This document shows positions 6,602 to 9,915 of a stretch of 9,915 bases of DNA, in pieces. The stretch comes from an uncultured Clostridia bacterium (GTDB taxonomy: Bacteria; Bacillota; Clostridia; Christensenellales; Borkfalkiaceae). Position numbers and translations under genes: made by a program. The stretch lies in the NCBI GenBank assembly GCA_934249265.1, contig CAKQKQ010000068.1, positions 1-9,915 on the forward strand. The letters are read 5' to 3'. Numbering within the stretch: the first letter of the stretch is position 1; every line of letters starts with the position of its first letter. The notes beneath the pieces were generated by a model. It was not told where the DNA came from. It made no database searches and saw only the letters and a program-made list of their open reading frames with translations.

Positions 6602-6686
6602 AATGAAAGCACGGGCGGAAGGCGAAGTCGCCGCTAACCCGCTTGGCGATCTTTCGCCTTTTCTCCGCCGTGCGTGGTCTTTCATT
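6602..6686. repeat. 85-base near-perfect hairpin
   Basis: Four nested stems on one axis: AATGAAAG (6602-6609) with CTTTCATT (6679-6686); CACGGGCGGA (6610-6619) with TCCGCCGTG (6664-6672), one bulged G; AAGGCGAA (6619-6626) with TTCGCCTT (6653-6660); TCGCC (6628-6632) with GGCGA (6645-6649). The A at 6619 can join only one of the second and third stems. It begins next to the stop of the 62-residue gene on the minus strand but has no T-run on either side, so it is not a standard terminator. It could be a structured RNA end, a recombination or transfer site, or a miniature repeat element. Confidence 0.8.
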
Positions 6687-6875
6687 TTATCCCGAGTTTA
6701 TGCCGTTTGCGTTGTCGGAACAGTCGGGCGCATTTGCGTTGTCGTTCGGGTACTCGCGACGGAAGTATTCCGTTATCAAAGACAGTAAAGTGCTGTAAAA
6801 CGATTTTTGTTCTGCCGTGGACATTTTTTCAATGTTCGGCGTGCCGATTGTTGTTATTCTATATTGCTTTTTCAT
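6687..6875 (-). CDS. Small hypothetical protein, 62 residues
   Basis: A 62-residue protein opening MKKQYRITTIGTPNIEKMS, with a helical middle (about 20-42) and a tail rich in Asn, Asp and Ala. I do not recognise the family. It has no membrane segment and no catalytic motif. The start is well supported by AAGGAG 8 bases before the ATG. It is divergent from the large serine recombinase across a 335-base gap and lies between the two recombinase genes, so it may belong to a mobile element as a regulator or directionality factor; this is inference. The large hairpin at 6602-6686 begins right after its stop and could stabilise the end of its transcript. Confidence 0.6.
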   Translation of the reverse strand: MKKQYRITTIGTPNIEKMSTAEQKSFYSTLLSLITEYFRREYPNDNANAPDCSDNANGINSG

Positions 6876-6911
6876 AGCCGTTTCTCCTTTTTGCTGAAAG
6901 GATAACGGTCA

Positions 6912-6932
6912 AACTCGCAGATTTTCTTCGAC
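6912..6932 (+). repeat. AACTCGCA-N7-TGCGAC motif, third copy
   Basis: AACTCGCA, seven bases, then TTCGAC: one mismatch from the motif at 180-200 and 6480-6500. The spacing is the same in all copies, which suggests a protein site with a seven-base centre. Confidence 0.6.
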
Positions 6933-6962
6933 TTTGAAAATTTTTCCGCAACTTTTTTCTCT

Positions 6963-6983
6963 AACTCGCAAAAATACTGCGAC
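6963..6983 (+). repeat. AACTCGCA-N7-TGCGAC motif, fourth copy
   Basis: AACTCGCA, seven bases (AAAATAC), then TGCGAC: both conserved arms match exactly. It lies 51 bases to the right of the third copy, in the same orientation. Confidence 0.65.
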
Positions 6984-7210
6984 TTTAACTCGTAGGATTG
7001 TGAACAAGAAAGGAACAAGACGTTTTTTCTTTCTCGCGGAAAGCCTAATCCAAGCCCGTCGTAGCCGTAAAGGGAAAAAATTATTGTGAGAACTTTTAAG
7101 AAACAGATTTCATCCAATATTTTTTTCTTTGTCCTTGACGGCTCCGCCGTTCTCGGATTGTTTCGGTTTCCGTCGAAAGACAAAAAAATTAAAAGGAGTT
7201 AATAACCAAA

Positions 7211-8818
7211 ATGAAAAAAGCAGTGATTTATGCCCGTTATTCCAGCGATAGCCAAACCGAACAGTCTATCGAAGGTCAACTTCGGGTATGTCGAGAATAT
7301 GCTCAAAACAACGAAATACTCATAGTCGATACTTATATTGACCGAGCAATGACAGGAACGAACGATAACCGTGCGGCATTTCAAAAAATGCTCAAAGATA
7401 GTAGCCGTAAGCAATGGCAGTTTGTTATAGTTTACAAACTTGACAGATTTTCTCGTAACAAATTCGAGTCGGTAATACACAAAAAGACGTTGAGAGATAA
7501 CGGCGTTGTTATTTTGTCTGCAATGGAAAACCTGACCGACAGCCCCGAAGGGCGTATGATGGAAACCGTTTTGGAAGGTTTTAATCAATATTTTTCGGAA
7601 GAACTTACGCAAAAAGTCAATCGTGGACTGAAAGAAAGTTGGCGCAAAGGTAAAGCCACGGGCGGTCACGACGTATTCGGATATGATATGGTAGATAAAA
7701 AATACGTTGTAAACGAATACGAAAGCAAAATCGTGGAAGACGCATTTTTAATGTATTCGCAGGGTTACAAAGCCGTTGCTATAGCGGCTAAATTCAAAGA
7801 ATGCGGTTGTCGTAGAAAAAACGGCAAACTTGTAGACCAAAAGTATTTGTATTTCATTTTACACAACAAAAGATATACCGGCGTTGTCGAACATCAAGGG
7901 GAATCATACGACAACATCTTTCCGAGAATTATATCCGACGAACTTTGGAATAAGGTAAACGCAATAAACGAAGAAAATAAACTTGCGCCGAGCCGAAAAA
8001 AAGAAATATTCGATTACATTCTTTCGGGCAAACTTATATGCGGAGATTGCAAGCATAAAATGGGTGGCGAAAGCGGAACATCACACACGGGTGCGATTCA
8101 TTATTACTATATTTGTCTTTCCAAACGTCGTAAACGTGCTAAATGCAATATGGGCAGAGTTCAAAAACAATTTATCGAAGATATGGTTATAAATGCAACG
8201 GTGCAAATGCTTTCAAGCGTAAACAATCTTAAAAAGATAGCGCAAGGCATATACAACGTACATAAAAGAGAAAACGCAGACAATACGGCTTTGAAATTGA
8301 TTGAAAAGAAACGTGCCGAGGCGGTAAAAGCGCAAAACAATATCGTTAAGGCAATCGAGCAAGGCATAATTACCGAAACGACGAAAAGCCGTCTGACCGA
8401 ACTTGAAAATCTTATATCTCAATACGACGTAGAAATTTGCAAAGAAAAAGCCCGCAGTTACACATACTTAACTGCGGACGATATTGAGTTTTATTTAAGT
8501 AAATTCGTGTTTGATAACACGGACGATATAAAAGTTCGGAAACTAATAGTAAATGCGTTTATACGGGAAGTAATACTTTATGACGATGAGATTGTAATAA
8601 CGTACAATTTTACAGACAGTCCCGAACACCTAAAATTGACGAAAGAACACGTCACTAAAACAGAAAACGAAATAGAAACGGCGGATAAAACCGCTATTTC
8701 TTCTAAAACAGGTTCGTACAAATTATGCCACACGGCACCAACAAAACAGCGGTCTGTAAAAAATACTTACAGCCCGCTGTTTTTTACATTGTGCGAATGG
8801 TTGAAAAACGCCGTATAA
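7211..8818 (+). CDS. Large serine recombinase
   Basis: A 535-residue site-specific recombinase. The N-terminal catalytic domain (about 1-140) has the nucleophile in YARYSSDSQ (Ser11) and the conserved KLDRFSR at 76-82. A recombinase domain (about 150-255) follows, then a zinc ribbon with Cys277, Cys280, Cys302 and Cys312. Residues about 355-415 form the coiled coil typical of large serine integrases, followed by a C-terminal DNA-binding part. AAGGAG stands 12 bases before the ATG, rather far. Such enzymes cut both DNAs with a two-base stagger and join attP to attB without a host factor. Oddly, the last 25 or so codons carry a terminator-like hairpin and part of the next gene's promoter, so the natural C-terminus may have been extended into flanking DNA. 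It is a second mobility gene, unrelated to the tyrosine integrase. Confidence 0.93.
   Translation: MKKAVIYARYSSDSQTEQSIEGQLRVCREYAQNNEILIVDTYIDRAMTGTNDNRAAFQKMLKDSSRKQWQFVIVYKLDRFSRNKFESVIHKKTLRDNGVVILSAMENLTDSPEGRMMETVLEGFNQYFSEELTQKVNRGLKESWRKGKATGGHDVFGYDMVDKKYVVNEYESKIVEDAFLMYSQGYKAVAIAAKFKECGCRRKNGKLVDQKYLYFILHNKRYTGVVEHQGESYDNIFPRIISDELWNKVNAINEENKLAPSRKKEIFDYILSGKLICGDCKHKMGGESGTSHTGAIHYYYICLSKRRKRAKCNMGRVQKQFIEDMVINATVQMLSSVNNLKKIAQGIYNVHKRENADNTALKLIEKKRAEAVKAQNNIVKAIEQGIITETTKSRLTELENLISQYDVEICKEKARSYTYLTADDIEFYLSKFVFDNTDDIKVRKLIVNAFIREVILYDDEIVITYNFTDSPEHLKLTKEHVTKTENEIETADKTAISSKTGSYKLCHTAPTKQRSVKNTYSPLFFTLCEWLKNAV
8743..8784 (+). terminator. Terminator-like hairpin inside the recombinase 3' end
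   Basis: Stem AAAACAGCGG (8743-8752) with CCGCTGTTTT (8774-8783), continued by CTGTAA (8754-8759) with TTACAG (8767-8772), a seven-base loop and a T-run ending at 8785. It is strong in the plus direction although the frame runs on to 8818, so it overlaps coding sequence. GCCCGCTGTTTTT at its 3' side recurs at 9470-9482. Confidence 0.7.
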
Positions 8819-8829
8819 TATGTTAAAAT
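8801..8829 (+). promoter_or_regulatory. Promoter of the GNAT gene, extended -10
   Basis: TTGAAA at 8801-8806, a 17-base spacer, TAAAAT at 8824-8829 preceded by TGT, an extended -10. It overlaps the last codons and stop of the recombinase gene. A TATAAT at 8814-8819 could serve instead, but its -35 is poor. Confidence 0.7.
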
Positions 8830-8866
8830 TAAGGTAAAGACAAATGGGTTTTATTAAGGAATAGGT

Positions 8867-9349
8867 ATGGATATTAGATTATTATCAAAAAAATATAAAG
8901 TGCGTACGTTAGGCGTAAACGACGTGGATATTATTTACGATATGAGTTGCGAAAACGAAATTTTCTATAAATATCATCCGCCGTTTGTCACCAAAGAAAG
9001 CATTATTGAGGATATGAAAGCATTACCCCCTAATAAGAGTTACGCCGACAAATATTACGTCGGTTTTTTTGAGGGCGATTCGCTTGTTGCAAATATGGAT
9101 TTGATTTTAGGTTATCCGACGGACGAAATTGCATTTATCGGACTATTTATGACAAATATACGCTATCAAAATAAAGGGGTCGGCTCAAATATTATAGGAG
9201 ACGTTTGCAATTGTTTAAAACAATTTGGATATAAAAAAGTACGCATCGGAGTAGATAAAGGAAATCCGCAAAGCAATTCTTTTTGGCAAAAAAACGGATT
9301 TTGTATTATTTCGGAAAAAGAGTACAACGTTATGGAATTGACGTTATAA
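8867..9349 (+). CDS. GNAT-family N-acetyltransferase
   Basis: A 160-residue protein of the GNAT fold, which moves an acetyl group from acetyl-CoA to an amine. QNKGVG at 101-106 is the Q/RxxGxG/A loop that binds the pyrophosphate of CoA; strand 122-129 (YKKVRIGV) and NPQSNSFWQKNGF at 133-145 match the C-terminal half of the fold, including the usual N-x-x-x-x-x-F/Y-x-x-x-G-F pattern. The length is normal for a stand-alone enzyme. AAGGA stands about 6 bases before the ATG. It has its own promoter and terminator, so it is probably transcribed alone. The substrate (an aminoglycoside, a polyamine, a ribosomal protein or a small metabolite) cannot be told from the sequence. Confidence 0.9.
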   Translation: MDIRLLSKKYKVRTLGVNDVDIIYDMSCENEIFYKYHPPFVTKESIIEDMKALPPNKSYADKYYVGFFEGDSLVANMDLILGYPTDEIAFIGLFMTNIRYQNKGVGSNIIGDVCNCLKQFGYKKVRIGVDKGNPQSNSFWQKNGFCIISEKEYNVMELTL

Positions 9350-9455
9350 ATTGCTGTTTGTCGAGATAGTAATAATGTGTTTATTGAAAAATACTTATTG
9401 TCCGACACTACTTTGAAAATGGCTTAAAAACGAAATTTTGTCGTACACACACAAA

Positions 9456-9483
9456 CGGTGGGTAGTTTTGCCCGCTGTTTTTG
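9456..9483 (+). terminator. Terminator downstream of the GNAT gene
   Basis: CGGTGGG (9456-9462) pairs with CCCGCTG (9471-9477), with two G-T pairs and an eight-base loop, followed by TTTTTG. It lies about 105 bases after the GNAT stop. Confidence 0.65.
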
Positions 9484-9605
9484 TTTGTGTTGATGGGGCA
9501 ATTGGTTGTTTGCTATTTGGCTATATGTACGGCGAATGGAACGATAACGGTCGATTACTTAATAACTGACAAATTTTTTAAAACCATATAAAACCATATC
9601 AAAAA

Positions 9606-9642
9606 ACCGCTATCCGATAAACGAGTAGCGGTCGTTTTGTTT
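9606..9642 (+). terminator. Second terminator-like hairpin
   Basis: ACCGCTA (9606-9612) pairs perfectly with TAGCGGT (9626-9632) across a 13-base loop and is followed by CGTTTTGTTT. It has A-rich sequence before it and a T-rich tail after it, so it may work in both directions. Confidence 0.55.
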
Positions 9643-9662
9643 GTGTTGACAGCATCAAACCA

Positions 9663-9691
9663 TTGAAAAAATAAGAGATTTGTGTTATAAT
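9663..9691 (+). promoter_or_regulatory. Promoter of the sugar O-acetyltransferase gene
   Basis: TTGAAA at 9663-9668, a 17-base spacer, TATAAT at 9686-9691 preceded by TGT (extended -10). It is 47 bases before the ATG, with AAGGAG at 9727-9732. Confidence 0.85.
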
Positions 9692-9738
9692 AAGCGAACT
9701 GTTGGAATTTGAATAAAAACAGATACAAGGAGCAAAAA

Positions 9739-9915
9739 ATGACTGAATGGGAAAGAGCGCAAAAAGGCTTGATATATAACGATTTCGACGAAGATTTGTT
9801 TAATCGCAGAGTTGACGCTAAAAAGTTGTTTAAGGCATACAACAAAACCGATGACGAAGAAATCGAACTGCGCAACAAAATTTTACAACAATTGTTTAAA
9901 AGTATCGGCAAAAAC
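9739..9915 (+). CDS. Sugar O-acetyltransferase, N-terminal part (cut by window end)
   Basis: The first 59 residues of a gene that runs off the window. The opening MTEWERAQKGLIYNDFDEDL, followed by an RR--AKKLF-AYN pattern, matches the N-terminal Mac domain of maltose/galactoside acetyltransferases, which acetylate sugars from acetyl-CoA with a left-handed beta-helix domain that would come next. AAGGAG stands 6 bases before the ATG and a near-perfect promoter precedes it. The frame is open to the last base. Which sugar it uses cannot be told, and the catalytic histidine lies beyond the window. Confidence 0.85.
   Translation, partial: MTEWERAQKGLIYNDFDEDLFNRRVDAKKLFKAYNKTDDEEIELRNKILQQLFKSIGKN

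Larger units (their letters stand above)
6876..7210. other. Gap between the small gene and the serine recombinase
   Basis: No supported gene lies here: the minus-strand frame at 6872-7183 starts only with TTG and has no ribosome site. The gap holds two AACTCGCA-type palindromes (6912-6932 and 6963-6983), a degenerate third nearby (AACTCGTA near 6988), the ribosome site of the leftward small gene, and AAGGAG at 7193-7198 for the recombinase. A short ACGGC/GCCGT hairpin lies at about 7138-7148, and TTGACG at 7135-7140 could be a weak -35 box, but no good -10 follows. The recombinase attachment site may lie in this gap, as is usual for serine integrases. Confidence 0.5.
9350..9738. other. Intergenic region between two acetyltransferase genes
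   Basis: It holds two rightward terminators, a 10-bp tandem duplication (AAACCATATA/C at 9581-9600), a repeated TTTTGTTTGTGTTGA (9479-9493 and 9635-9649) and the promoter of the next gene. A plus-strand frame ending at 9569 reads GAIGCLLFGYMYGEWNDNG, which looks protein-like, but it lacks a start and a ribosome site; it may be a gene relic. I see nothing else in it. Confidence 0.5.

Noticed and set aside
6602..6686. Reading the 85-base hairpin as a terminator of the small gene
   Set aside because: There is no T-run after the stem on the minus strand, and the stem is far longer than usual for a terminator.
173..6983. CRISPR array
   Set aside because: The AACTCGCA motif copies are few and irregularly spaced, two are kilobases apart from the rest, and no cas gene is present.
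6872..7183. 103-codon minus-strand frame overlapping the start of the 62-residue gene
   Set aside because: It starts only with TTG, has no ribosome site, resembles no family and is partly made of the repeated AACTCGCA motif. Treated as noncoding.
9493..9591. 32-codon plus-strand frame starting ATGGGGCAATTGG
   Set aside because: No ribosome site and no motif, and it lies just after a terminator. The overlapping frame ending at 9569 looks more protein-like but has no start.
9555..9911. 118-codon minus-strand frame
   Set aside because: It runs opposite to the well-supported sugar O-acetyltransferase start and across its promoter; a shadow frame.
1..9915. tRNA or rRNA gene as insertion target
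   Set aside because: No cloverleaf or rRNA-like stretch was seen by eye; the integrase target does not appear to be a tRNA gene.

Overview
The window looks like part of a low-GC Firmicutes genome, probably class Clostridia. The signs are AT-rich genes, strong AAGGAG or GGAGGT ribosome binding sites, sigma-A type promoters with 17-base spacers and extended -10 boxes, and a Clostridia-style large serine recombinase. No species marker is present, so nothing finer is claimed. The density of recombinases, repeats and a restriction-type cassette marks it as accessory DNA inserted next to ordinary chromosomal genes.

Layout. Bases 1-148 hold the last codons of a rightward gene, perhaps a helix-turn-helix regulator, and its strong terminator. 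At 173-236 lies the left copy of a roughly 64-bp direct repeat; its right copy is at 6473-6537. Everything between is on the minus strand and reads like one integrated element of about 6.3 kb. From right to left it has a tyrosine integrase whose start lies beside the right repeat, then a C5-cytosine DNA methyltransferase, a phospholipase-D-fold nuclease of the NgoFVII/BfiI type, and a Z1-domain ATPase. A terminator follows. Last comes a separate two-gene unit with its own consensus promoter, encoding a charged helical protein and a 3-4 helix membrane protein.

The methyltransferase, nuclease and ATPase genes are separated by 4 and 1 bases and almost surely form one operon. The expected job is host protection by cytosine methylation and cleavage of unmodified DNA by the nuclease, with the ATPase acting as a motor or translocase. 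The downstream pair is unrecognised; its place at the far end of the element makes it a candidate extra defence or addiction module. Between integrase and methyltransferase are a long palindrome, a 16-bp direct repeat, and a canonical promoter pointing antisense into the integrase.

Right of the element (6511-7210) is a stretch with several strong inverted repeats, a 62-codon small gene, and two more copies of a motif, AACTCGCA-N7-TGCGAC, that is also in both direct repeats. A large serine recombinase (7211-8818) follows on the plus strand; its last codons are overlapped by a terminator-like hairpin and by the -35 and stop-codon region of the promoter of the next gene. The window ends with a GNAT acetyltransferase and the start of a maltose/galactoside-type sugar O-acetyltransferase, each with its own promoter. 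These two look like ordinary chromosomal genes.
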